Shown: positions 1-7,700 of the stretch, in pieces
Numbering within the stretch: position 1 is the stretch's first letter
Layout: each line of letters starts with the position of its first letter
NCBI GenBank assembly: GCA_030018875.1
Contig: JASEHK010000022.1
Location: 2,780-13,862 of the forward strand
Reading direction: 5' to 3'
Length of the DNA stretch: 11,083 bases
Source: Endomicrobiia bacterium
Lineage (GTDB): Bacteria > Elusimicrobiota > Endomicrobiia > PHAN01
The notes under the pieces: generated by a model
What the model saw: the letters and a program-made list of their open reading frames with translations, nothing else
Databases searched by the model: none
What the model was told of the DNA's origin: nothing
Position numbers and translations under genes: made by a program

Positions 1-337
1 TATTCGCAGATGCTATTGCGAATACGAGTAAAGAAATTATTTTTTTCATAAAAATATTTTGAGATGTCAGAAAAACTGCTGAGCAAAAAAACGCCGCGAC
101 GAATAAAAATACCCCGCTCTGTTTTTGTTTCCGGATCGCTTTGTAAATAACAAAACTTAAAGCGGCCGCGCCGCCGACGGCAAGCGCAATGCCCGACGCG
201 ATAAGCGAGATAAAATAATAAAAACCCGCCATGCTTCCGAAATAACTCAGCGGAAGTATATATTGCAAAAACATAGGGGTAAAATATGCCGCCGCACAAA
301 AAAACGCCGCTACGACAATTTTAGTGTTTTTTGACAT
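1..337 (-). CDS. Small multi-pass membrane protein, partial (C-terminus off window)
   Basis: The ATG at 337 opens a frame that stays open to the left edge, giving 112 visible residues. The protein is very hydrophobic, with segments at about residues 7-29, 38-65 and 76-93 and the start of a fourth from about 98. Between the second and third segments is a basic loop (KAIRKQKQ), probably cytoplasmic. I do not recognise the family. Its start codon directly follows the stop of the upstream DUF6973-like gene (TAAATG), so translation is probably coupled. An internal in-frame ATG at 49 starts a stretch resembling a signal peptide (MKKIISLLVFAIASAN). It has no clear ribosome binding site, so I read it as the fourth membrane segment rather than a separate gene, but that alternative remains open. 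Cotranscription with a secreted DUF6973 protein would fit an accessory or immunity-type partner, which is inference only. Confidence 0.65.
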   Translation of the reverse strand, partial: MSKNTKIVVAAFFCAAAYFTPMFLQYILPLSYFGSMAGFYYFISLIASGIALAVGGAAALSFVIYKAIRKQKQSGVFLFVAAFFCSAVFLTSQNIFMKKIISLLVFAIASAN

Positions 338-820
338 TTAATTAGAGGGCTTATGCATTAATTTGTCCATTGTATTAAGTGTTTCTTTCGCATAAGAGTC
401 ATCGTTGGTAATGCCATTTTTGCTTAATTCGCGGCCAATTTCTCTGCCGATATGGTTGTTCCATAAATCCATCTCTTTCGATTTTTCGGTTAAATTGTCA
501 CGGTTCAATTCATGATTATCGGCAATTTCTTTCGCGAAATCGTATCCGACATCTCTAGTCATTATGGCGTTCCAGTAGGCGTGTCTGAACGCATCGGTTA
601 TATCGTCAATCCCATTATAACCGAACTCTTTCTGTGTGCGGGCATAAGCATTATATCTGTCGCTGTATGCCTTGATTATGAGGAATATTTTATCAGGGTT
701 GTCCAATAATGTTTTGGCGTCGCCTATCCCGCCATATCCTATTAAAGTTAAAATATTTCCGAACAGATAAGATAGTTCATATTTGAGTTTGTCGTTATAT
801 CGAGCCCAATCCGGCGCGTC
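338..820 (-). pseudogene. DUF6973-like domain: 3' part of a frameshifted secreted-protein gene
   Basis: This frame is open from 880 to its stop at 338-340. It has no ATG or GTG, and its only standard start is a TTG at 706, which would cut into the protein. Reading from the join at 820 gives GFDAPDWARYNDKLKYELS and then a mainly helical segment with the conserved-looking blocks DAFRHAYWNA, ADNHE and MDLWNNHIGREIG. From memory this matches the uncharacterised DUF6973 family, seen in secreted and wall-associated proteins. The conserved His, Glu and Asn residues could form an active site, but no activity is established. The coding character carries on smoothly upstream into the neighbouring frame at 819-1118. 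The two parts are therefore best read as one gene of about 258 codons, broken by one extra base in the G4 run (plus-strand CCCC, 824-827). A real mutation, a sequencing indel or recoding are all possible. Confidence 0.6.
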
Positions 821-1118
821 AAACCCCAGCGGCTGCCCCGATATACGCGGAATATTTTTTATATTCTTCGACGAGCGGCGTCAGTTCGCGGATAATTTCT
901 TCGTATTGGGCTTCGGTTGGTTGGTTGCCGTAGCCTTGTATCTTGCGCCGCAAGGATTGTATTTTATCAAGAGAACTCTTTATATCCGTCGGAGCGAAAG
1001 AGATATTTTGCAATGAAGTGTCGTCGTAGTTTTGAAGATAGTTTATTTTAATTGTGGCGCAGGAGGACTGTGCAAACAAGCAAGCGCCCGTCAGGCAGGA
1101 GAGTATTTTGTTTCGCAT
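819..1118 (-). CDS. 5' part of the frameshifted DUF6973 gene: signal sequence plus helical region
   Basis: Ninety-nine codons from ATG 1118 to a TGA at 819-821. A TTG nine bases upstream (1127) is an alternative start, and neither has a strong ribosome binding site. The N-terminus has a basic start (MRNK), a hydrophobic stretch and Cys residues. It ends in QSSC, which could be a poor lipobox, so it is a signal peptide and possibly a lipoprotein signal. After it comes a charged, probably helical segment (about residues 45-85, with KSSLDKIQSLRRK and EEIIRELTPLVEEYKKY). The frame ends at GAAAGV, exactly where the +1 frame carries on with GFDAPDW. On its own it looks truncated. It lies 87 bp downstream of galT on the same strand and is probably cotranscribed with it. 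Confidence 0.55.
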   Translation of the reverse strand: MRNKILSCLTGACLFAQSSCATIKINYLQNYDDTSLQNISFAPTDIKSSLDKIQSLRRKIQGYGNQPTEAQYEEIIRELTPLVEEYKKYSAYIGAAAGV

Positions 1119-1205
1119 ACGGTTCAAAAAGCAAGGTTTGCGGATGTCGCAGTATCGGAAAACCAGGACAAAAATCGAGGGCGATAACTTTTTTCGGTAA
1201 CGAGT

Positions 1206-2201
1206 TTACTCCGACTCTCTCAAAAACTTCGCGGCTTCTTCCGGCGCGGTGGGGTTGATGTAAAATCCCGTGCCGCGCTCGAATCCCGCGACTTTTGTTA
1301 TCGCGGGCATTATCTCGATGTGCCAGTGGTAATGCGCCAAGTGCGGCTCGCGCAGGGGAGCGTTGTGTATTATGTAATTATAGGGCGGATTGTTGAGCAC
1401 GCGGTTGAGTCGCCCGAGGGAGTTTTTCATCATCGAGGCCAAACTCGTGGTTTCGTGTTTCTGTATGTCCACGAAGTCGGAGTCGTGTTTCTTGGGGAGT
1501 ACCCATATTTCGAAAGGGAAGCGCGCCGCGAAAGGCACTATCGCCACGAAGTCGGAGTTCTCGGCCACGATGCGGCGGTTCTCGGAGAGTTCCTGTTTTA
1601 TTATGTCGCAGAAGACGCAACGCTCCTTGTAGTCGTAGTAGGACTTGGCGCCGTTGACTTCTTCTCTGACCCGCTTGGGGACTATCGGGGTCGCTATGAG
1701 TTGCGCGTGAGGGTGAGCGAGCGTCGCCCCCGCCGCCGCGCCGCGATTTTTGAAGATGAGTATGTATTCGAAGCGGGAATCTTTTCTTAGGTCGAGTATT
1801 CTGTCGCGGAAAACCCAGATGATGTCCTCAACCTGTTTGTCGTTGAGCTCGTGAATTTCTTTATCGTGATCGGGCGATTCTATAATGACCTCGTGCGCCC
1901 CGATACCGTTCATCTTGTCATACATACCCTCGCCGGTGCGATTGAGAGTGCCCTCGACGGCGAGCGCGGGATATTTGTTGGGGACTACGCGTACCCACCA
2001 TCCTTCCTGGTCTTTGCGGGTGCCGGGTTCGCGGTAGGAGAGGATTTCGGGGGGAGTGAGTTTTTCGTTGCCGGCGCAGAACGGACAGTCCTTGCCGACG
2101 TGATTGCCGGTTTCCTTGGAAAAATCGCTCGGGCGTTTGGAACGGTCGGTCGAGATTATGACCCAACGGCCTATCACCGGGTCGCGTCTTAGTTCGGGCA
2201 T
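1206..2201 (-). CDS. galT: Galactose-1-phosphate uridylyltransferase (GalT / ADP-glucose phosphorylase-like)
   Basis: A 331-residue member of the GalT branch of the HIT superfamily. These enzymes move UMP from UDP-glucose to galactose-1-phosphate through a covalent uridylyl-histidine (Leloir pathway, cytoplasm). The N-terminus MPELRRDPVIGRWVIIS is typical of the short bacterial GalT type. Metal-binding-type CxxC pairs are at residues 39/42 (CPFC) and 195/198 (CVFC). The active-site HPH is at 163-165 (AHPHAQ), H165 being the likely nucleophile, and a late histidine cluster (HYHWHIE) is at 290-294. The length is slightly below that of E. coli GalT (348). ATG 2201 has a good AAAGGAG Shine-Dalgarno 9 nt upstream and a consensus promoter further up. 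No galK or galE is visible. The closely related ADP-glucose phosphorylases share these motifs, so the exact substrate is not certain. The product could feed envelope polysaccharide made with the divergent lpt operon (inference). Confidence 0.9.
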   Translation of the reverse strand: MPELRRDPVIGRWVIISTDRSKRPSDFSKETGNHVGKDCPFCAGNEKLTPPEILSYREPGTRKDQEGWWVRVVPNKYPALAVEGTLNRTGEGMYDKMNGIGAHEVIIESPDHDKEIHELNDKQVEDIIWVFRDRILDLRKDSRFEYILIFKNRGAAAGATLAHPHAQLIATPIVPKRVREEVNGAKSYYDYKERCVFCDIIKQELSENRRIVAENSDFVAIVPFAARFPFEIWVLPKKHDSDFVDIQKHETTSLASMMKNSLGRLNRVLNNPPYNYIIHNAPLREPHLAHYHWHIEIMPAITKVAGFERGTGFYINPTAPEEAAKFLRESE

Positions 2202-2210
2202 TTGAGGTGA

Positions 2211-2217
2211 CTCCTTT
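2211..2217 (-). promoter_or_regulatory. Shine-Dalgarno of galT
   Basis: The minus-strand sequence AAAGGAG lies 9 nt upstream of ATG 2201. It is close to the anti-SD consensus and fixes the galT start. Confidence 0.75.
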
Positions 2218-2286
2218 GTAGGGAAATATCAAAAGTAAAGGGAATATTTGCGCCCTCCGATAAGTCGAGTTCCGCGTTTTTTGAGA

Positions 2287-2298
2287 CGCGCCGGCGCG
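2287..2298. repeat. Perfect 12-bp GC palindrome in the galT leader
   Basis: CGCGCCGGCGCG is identical to its own reverse complement. It lies about 10-21 nt downstream of the predicted galT transcription start and about 40 bp upstream of the lptF -35 box. It could be an operator, but a GC-only 12-mer can arise by chance in a GC-containing genome. Confidence 0.4.
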
Positions 2299-2314
2299 CA
2301 ATTTAAGCGGGTGA

Positions 2315-2343
2315 ATTATATAAAACTCTTGGTTTTTTGTCAA
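2315..2343 (-). promoter_or_regulatory. Consensus sigma-70-type promoter for galT
   Basis: On the minus strand, TTGACA (2343-2338) is followed by exactly 17 nt and then TATAAT (2320-2315). Both hexamers match consensus perfectly at the ideal spacing. Transcription would start near 2308 and give galT a leader of about 107 nt. The -35 box overlaps that of the divergent lptF promoter by five bases. Confidence 0.8.
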
Positions 2344-2363
2344 TCAAACCATTTTAGTATAAT
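2337..2363 (+). promoter_or_regulatory. Probable promoter of the lptF operon
   Basis: TTGTCA (2337-2342, five of six consensus bases) and a perfect TATAAT (2358-2363) are separated by 15 bp, shorter than the preferred 17. The predicted start, near 2370, leaves only a few untranslated bases before ATG 2377. It also places the alternative ATG at 2362 inside the -10 box, so transcripts from this promoter could not use it. Confidence is lower because of the spacer. Confidence 0.55.
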
Positions 2364-2376
2364 GACGACGGAAAAA

Positions 2377-3492
2377 ATGAAAATTCTAAAGCGTTACGTG
2401 CTGGCCGAATTCCTCTCTTCCATGGCCTTCGGCCTGGCGGTTTTCACGTTTATTCTGCTTCTCGACCAGATATTTCAAGTCGTGAATATGGTCGTTTCCA
2501 AGGGCGTTCCCGCCGGGGGGGCGCTTTTTCTTTTTACGCTGATGCTACCGAACGTATTGTCTTTGAGCGTGCCGATATCCGCCCTTTTCGGCGGGATATT
2601 GTCTTACGGACGGCTCTCTTCGGACAACGAGATTACCGCGGTGCGCACCGCCGGCATAGCGCATATGTCATATATGAGTCCGCCGGTGTTTTTCGGGGCG
2701 TTTCTTGCCGCGATTCTGGTATTTTACAACCTTAACATCGCGCCAAAAACCTACGCGGCTTTCAGCCGGACATATTTTGAAATGGTTAGCCGCGCGCCGT
2801 CTCTGCGTCTTGAAAAAAAGACGGTTGCGCATATCGGAAACAACAGGATTTATTTTGAAGACAGGACTAAGGACGGGACATTGAGGCGGGTGAGCATTTA
2901 TCGTTTCGACGACGGCACGCTGGAGCCTTCCGCGCTGATATACGCCTCCAGCGCCACGGCGGTATTTTCGGGCGGCAAGGTGGTGTTTAGGATGTATTCG
3001 GGGGCATTTCAGAAGGCCGACCCGAAATCTCCGTCGGAAGCGACCTCTTTGAGATTCGCCAGATACGATGTCGTCATTCCCGTGGACGCGGGGGCGGTTC
3101 ATTCGCGGAGTTTAAGGGAATACACTTCCGGCGAACTGCGCTCGGAAATATCGCGGCTCGAAGCGTCGGGACTTGCTTCTTTGGAATCCGACGGGCGTTC
3201 GACTTCGGTCTCGGCGCTCAGGACAGAGTTGAATCTGAGATTAGCCCTGGGGCTTTCGACTTTTTTCTTCACGCTCATAGGCGTGCCCCTGGGATTGCTC
3301 GCCGGTCATGGCGCCAAAACGTCGGGCTTCGCGTTTTCGCTCTTCGTCGTATTCTCGTATTATATTTTTCTTGCGGTCGGCATAAACATATCGGACATAG
3401 GCGCTCTGCCGTCGGCGGCGGCTCTCGCGCTTCCGAACGCGGCGGCGGCTGTGGCGGCCTTTTTTCTGTGGCGCGCGGCGCTCAAAAAATAA
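2377..3492 (+). CDS. lptF: LPS export ABC transporter permease LptF (YjgP/YjgQ family)
   Basis: A 371-residue inner-membrane permease of the LptB2FG exporter, which extracts LPS from the inner membrane and passes it to the Lpt bridge using ATP hydrolysis by LptB. The layout is typical of the family: three N-terminal membrane helices (about residues 13-35, 48-72, 100-120), a periplasmic beta-rich domain (about 130-270), then three more helices (about 285-305, 310-335, 342-365). The cytoplasmic coupling segment LSSDNEITAVRTAGI follows helix 2. ATG 2377 gives the family-like N-terminus MKILKRYVLAEF and lies just downstream of a TATAAT box. ATG 2362 (adding MTTEK) is possible only with an upstream promoter. 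The frame stays open upstream to 2248, but that stretch has no coding character. It is first in an operon with lptG, and a 113-bp hairpin element separates the two. Calling this copy F and the next one G rests mostly on gene order. Confidence 0.88.
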   Translation: MKILKRYVLAEFLSSMAFGLAVFTFILLLDQIFQVVNMVVSKGVPAGGALFLFTLMLPNVLSLSVPISALFGGILSYGRLSSDNEITAVRTAGIAHMSYMSPPVFFGAFLAAILVFYNLNIAPKTYAAFSRTYFEMVSRAPSLRLEKKTVAHIGNNRIYFEDRTKDGTLRRVSIYRFDDGTLEPSALIYASSATAVFSGGKVVFRMYSGAFQKADPKSPSEATSLRFARYDVVIPVDAGAVHSRSLREYTSGELRSEISRLEASGLASLESDGRSTSVSALRTELNLRLALGLSTFFFTLIGVPLGLLAGHGAKTSGFAFSLFVVFSYYIFLAVGINISDIGALPSAAALALPNAAAAVAAFFLWRAALKK

Positions 3493-3493
3493 A

Positions 3494-3606
3494 ATGTAGT
3501 CGCCGACCTTGGTCGGCAGATGTAAATGTAGTTGCGCCCCTTGTGGGCGCTGGCATAGCAGGGACAAGCCCCCGTATCAAGTACGGGACAAGCCCTGCGA
3601 CTACAT
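3494..3606. repeat. Modular hairpin element with inverted 10-bp ends between lptF and lptG
   Basis: The element begins ATGTAGTCGC (3494-3503) and ends with its exact reverse complement GCGACTACAT (3597-3606). Inside are three hairpin modules. The first is GCCGACC-TT-GGTCGGC at 3502-3517. The second is GCGCCC-5 nt-GGGCGC at 3534-3550. The third is compound: an outer stem GCAGGG (3558-3563) pairing with CCCTGC (3593-3598), and an inner CCCGTA-TCAAG-TACGGG (3571-3587). GGGACAAGCCC occurs twice directly (3561-3571 and 3585-3595), and the second module opens with a variant of the element end (ATGTAGTTGC, 3526). It encodes no protein and has no T-run to make an intrinsic terminator. It looks like a MITE- or REP-type dispersed repeat, though copy number cannot be seen here. 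Confidence 0.75.
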
Positions 3607-3636
3607 AAAATTATGGTTTTTTTTGACAATCTCATA

Positions 3637-4719
3637 ATGAATATATTTACGAAACATATTTTCAAAGAGTTCGCCAGGCCTTTTTTGTTTTTGGTGGCGA
3701 TATTCGTCGGACTTTCCATCATATCGGATTTTTTCAGGGACCTCGGATTATTTCTTGAGCGACGCTCCGGGGCGTTCTGGGTCGCGGGCTATTTGGCTCT
3801 CACCAATGTCCACAAGGCCTTCCAGCTTCTTCCCGTCGCCGCGCTGGTGGCCACGCTTTTTTCCGTCGGACAAATGGCCCGCGGCGGGGAGTTGACGGCG
3901 GTGAAGGTCGCCGGCAAGGACATCCGTCGAGCTTTTGTGCCGTTTTTCGCAGGCGGCCTCGCGCTCTCGGCTGTCGTCTTTGTCGCGGTGTTTTTCATAG
4001 TGCCTTCGCTTGTTTCGACGGGCTATGAAATAAAGCGGACACATATTCTGGGCCTTCCTCCGAGGGAAGAAGGGGTAAGAAGGGCTCTGAGCGTAAACGT
4101 TCCTCCGTCGGGCAGACTGCAGGCCTCCGTCATAGATACACTCGGGGGTTTCATCAAGGATGCCATATATTACGAGTATGACGAGTCCTTCCGTCTCAAA
4201 AGGCAGATTGTCGCCGGACGCATAGAATGGCGGAACGAAAAATGGAAGTTCATTGACGGAGTTGATAGATATTTCGTCGGGGACTTGCCAAGCGTCGAGA
4301 GGCCTTTCAAAGAGATTGTGGTCGAAATGAGCGTTTCGCCGGATGAGTTCGGACCGGATAAGGGCTATCCCGAGGAAATGACTTACTCGGAGCATTCGGG
4401 AAGGCTGCTTTCGCTCAAGAAACTCGGCCTTCCGCACCGGCGCGAGGCCGTGGATTTTCATTACAGGATAGCATCTTCGTTGAGTAACTTCGTGGTGCTT
4501 TTCATCGGAGTTTATTTTGCCGCCACCCTGACGGCCCGTCACGGCAAGGTATTCGGTTTCGTGCTGGCCCTGATAATGGCGTTTCTTTATTACGGCGTCA
4601 GCGCAATGGGGCAGTCTCTGGGCGAAAACGGAATCCTTCCGCCGGTCCTCGCGGCATGGATGGGCAACATTATTTTCGGCTTCACCGGCATTTGGCTTTT
4701 CTTTAAGATACCGTCCTAA
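3637..4719 (+). CDS. lptG: LPS export ABC transporter permease LptG (YjgP/YjgQ family)
   Basis: Second permease of the LptB2FG complex, 360 residues from ATG 3637. That start gives the family-like opening MNIFTKHIFKEFARPFLF. An in-frame ATG at 3613 would add eight residues (MVFFDNLI), and neither has a convincing Shine-Dalgarno. Three N-terminal membrane helices are followed by a periplasmic domain (about residues 120-280), then three C-terminal helices containing FVVLFIGVYFAATL, VFGFVLALIMAFLYYG and a final one ending FKIPS. The cytoplasmic loop ARGGELTAVKVAGKD corresponds to SSDNEITAVRTAGI of LptF, as expected for paralogous partners. lptFG genes usually overlap or nearly abut, and here 144 bp separate the lptF stop from this start because of the hairpin element. 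The sprA-like gene begins 39 bp downstream on the same strand. Confidence 0.88.
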   Translation: MNIFTKHIFKEFARPFLFLVAIFVGLSIISDFFRDLGLFLERRSGAFWVAGYLALTNVHKAFQLLPVAALVATLFSVGQMARGGELTAVKVAGKDIRRAFVPFFAGGLALSAVVFVAVFFIVPSLVSTGYEIKRTHILGLPPREEGVRRALSVNVPPSGRLQASVIDTLGGFIKDAIYYEYDESFRLKRQIVAGRIEWRNEKWKFIDGVDRYFVGDLPSVERPFKEIVVEMSVSPDEFGPDKGYPEEMTYSEHSGRLLSLKKLGLPHRREAVDFHYRIASSLSNFVVLFIGVYFAATLTARHGKVFGFVLALIMAFLYYGVSAMGQSLGENGILPPVLAAWMGNIIFGFTGIWLFFKIPS

Positions 4720-4725
4720 AAATCA

Positions 4726-4753
4726 GTAGTCAGGGATAAGTAGGCAGGGATTA
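4726..4753 (+). repeat. 14-bp imperfect tandem duplication upstream of the sprA-like gene
   Basis: GTAGTCAGGGATAA (4726-4739) is followed at once by GTAGGCAGGGATTA (4740-4753), with two mismatches in 14. Each unit has an AGGGA core, and AGGGGG follows at 4753-4758. The second AGGGA (4746-4750) lies 8 nt before ATG 4759 and is the likely ribosome binding site. AGGGGG itself touches the start and is too close to serve that ATG. Confidence 0.6.
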
Positions 4754-4758
4754 GGGGG

Positions 4759-7700
4759 ATGGTGAGAAGAAAAAATATAAATTATCTTGCGACAGCGGTT
4801 TCGGTCGCGTGTTTTGTGTTTTTCGGCGCGACGTCCGCCGCGCTCGCCTCCGAAGATTCGCAGGGCGCCGCATCCTTGGCCGGTCAGACATCCTCCGCCG
4901 CGCCGCAGACCTTTTCCGATGGGCCGCTCAAGTACAATCAGCGCCTTTGGAACGAGATGCGCCGCCGCGTGGAGTACGGAAGCCGTTACGATAAAGACTT
5001 CGTCGTTTCCACGGTTACGGTTCCGCCCGCCGAGCCGCCTCCCGGCCTCGCCGTCGAGCTTCCTTATGAATCCGCCATAGCCATCTCCGGCAGAAAACTC
5101 ATAGCCGTTGACGTTAAGATGACGCAGTATCTCAACCCCGAGGAAGCCAAGGCGAAAAACATCGCGCCCTCGCGCACCGACGTCACTATGACTCAGGAGC
5201 TTCAGGTCAGAATCAAAGGCCGAGTCGGTCGCAAAATAAATGTAAACATAGATTTCGACGATACCACGGCGGAGCGAAGAGACATCTCCGTCGTTTACAA
5301 GGGCGACCCCGACGAAGTGGTGCAGGAGGCGGCCTTCGGCGATATCACCGTTTCTCTTCCTCAGACGGAGTTCGTGGGATATTCCAGACAGCTTTTCGGA
5401 GCCAAGGTTGACGCCAAATACCGCAATATGCGGTTCATCGGATTCGGTTCCAAGACCAAGGGACTTTCCGAGATAAAACGGTTTATCGGAAATGCCGCGC
5501 TTGAAAGAAAAGAGATAAACGACACGGCCTACATACGCTACCGCTACTACCGCCTCGCCTTCGGAACCGACCATGTGAAGCGCGGTTCGGAAAAGATATA
5601 TCTCGACGACAAAATCCCCGCCAACAACAACGTCAACACAAGTTCGATGACTGTCGAAGCTCTCTTGGGCGGCGCGACGACATTCGGAACCTTCGACATG
5701 TTGGTGCCCGGGCAGGACTACTCCGTGGACTATGACCGCGGCGTGGTTTATTTCCGTAAGACGATTCTTTCAAATTATGTCATAGCGGTTGACTATGAGA
5801 GAGAGTCCGGAGGATTTCTTCGGGATTCGGGAGTCCGCGCGGGCTCAAGCAAGATAATAAAAGACGAGGCCAACGCCGACACCACCGAGCGGAAAAACTA
5901 TTACTCCATAGGCAGAAACAGAATCGTCAGAGACGACGGCCGCGGCAATTTCATTTTGAAGATACAGGACCTGAACCGAACCGACGCCGCCACAGTCGGC
6001 GCGGCCCCCGCCCCGAAATATCCCGACGACATCGAGGTGGACTTCGAACAGGGATATTTTTATTTCAAAAACAGCGCCTCGCCCTTTTTGCCGGAGGCGT
6101 ATCGCGCCTCTCCGACGAGTTCTTACAGAATATTCATAGAATACCGATACCGCTTCAAGACATTTCAGCTCAAGCCCGGCATAGTGCCTCAGTCGGAGCG
6201 CGTCGCGCTCGACGGCAAGACCCTTACTCGCGACGCGGACTACTTCATAGATTACGATTCGGGGTTCATCACCTTCCACAACGAAGAGAAAATAGGCGCC
6301 GACTCTGTCATAGAAATATCATACGATTACGCGCCGTTCGGTATAGCGGCGGGCTCCACCATAATAGGTCTGCGCGGCGAGATAATGCTTACCCCGAATC
6401 TATTCGTGGGTTCGTCATATCTCTCCGAGTTTTCCGCCGCCGCGCAGTCTCTGCCCGACATCAAGAGCCCTCCGTCATCACTGGATGTCTGGGAAGTTGA
6501 CAGCCGCATAAGCGATATTCAAGTCCCGTATCTCGGATGGAATCTTGCCGTCGGAGGCGAGATGGCGCAGAGTCGCAGAAACCCCAACACTATCGGCAAG
6601 GCCATAGTCGAGTCCATGGAAGGCATCAAGCGGGAAGACAACGTGTCATTGTTCCGCGACTCTTGGAAAAACGGCGATTCCGCGTTCAAGTATTTTGTTG
6701 ACGATGTGTCGTGGCACAACGAAGAGGCATACCTCAGAGACATAAATCCGGCCGTGGACGCTTCGGTCATAGAAAAAAGACAGGTTCTCGTGATTAATTA
6801 CGATACCACGCGCTCGACGGCCGTCTCTATTCATCAGAGTTTGTCGAGGACGGGACTTGATTTCTCGCGTAAATTATATATGGAGACATGGATATACGGC
6901 GACGGCTCCGGCTCCAAGGTCGAGGTCGCGCTTGGCGCTCTCAACGAGGACATAGACGGCGACGGTAAACTCGACACGGAGGACAGAAACGGCGACGGCC
7001 TCCTGAATCAGGGCGAGGACACGGGGATTTCTTTCTTGAATCCCGACGGTTCCGTTTCGGTGATAGGAGACGGCAACGGGCGTTTAGACACCGAGGATCT
7101 CGACGGCAACGGCTACCTTAACACCATAGATATGCTGGTCCCGCCGTCGCCGTACAAAATAACTGTTGACTGGACGGGATGGAAGTTTATAAGACTGCCT
7201 CTGGATATACCCGAGACCGATCGCGCCAAGTGGGAGACTCTCAAACAGGCGCGCATTCAAATCCGCGGGGATAAAAAAAGCGCGATCAAGTTCGCGCAGT
7301 TCTCTTTCGTCGGACAGAGATGGGAAAGCGCGTATGTCTCACCCGGAAGCACGCTGACCATCGCCGCCGTGAACAACGAGGAAGACCCGACCTACGAACC
7401 GCTTACTTCTCATCCGATATATCAGGATCTTTACGATACTAAGGACACTACCCGCAAATATAAAAAGGAGCAGGCTCTCTCTCTGAAATACGACATCCAG
7501 TCGGGCTCCGTCGCGGCGAGGCTTTTGTGGGCGTCGCCCTACGACTTTTCGCAGTATCGCCGACTGAGATTTTTCGTTTACGGCGATGGCAAAAACGCCG
7601 AGTTCTTTATTCAGGCGGGAAACGACGCCAACTATCTCGAGTTTGCCGTTCCTGTTTCATGGACGGGTTGGCGGCTTCTGACGATAGAGCAGGTAGACAA

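Noticed and set aside
1..49. Separate secreted-protein gene starting at the internal ATG at 49 (signal-peptide-like MKKIISLLVFAIASAN)
   Set aside because: It is in frame with the membrane protein with no stop between and has no ribosome binding site. A fourth membrane segment is simpler, but the window ends too soon to be sure.
2248..2376. Upstream extension of the lptF frame to an ATG at 2248
   Set aside because: The added residues have no coding character and the stretch contains both promoters of the divergent region.
3502..3517. GC hairpin after the lptF stop as an intrinsic terminator
   Set aside because: No U-run follows the stem and the hairpin belongs to a larger modular element. 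lptG downstream is expected to be cotranscribed.
3623..3647. TTGACA (3623-3628) near the lptG start as an internal promoter
   Set aside because: The nearest -10-like sequence (TATATT, 3642-3647) is only 13 bp away, and a start there would fall after the lptG ATG.
3748..4542. Minus-strand open frame of 264 codons opposite lptG
   Set aside because: Lys/Arg-rich with no recognisable domain, and fully antisense to lptG, whose membrane topology and motifs are clear.
4723..5574. Long open frame on the minus strand (283 codons) opposite the start of the sprA-like gene
   Set aside because: Its translation is low-complexity (G, V and R rich) and it lies entirely antisense to well-supported coding sequence. 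It is a by-product of codon bias in the sense gene.
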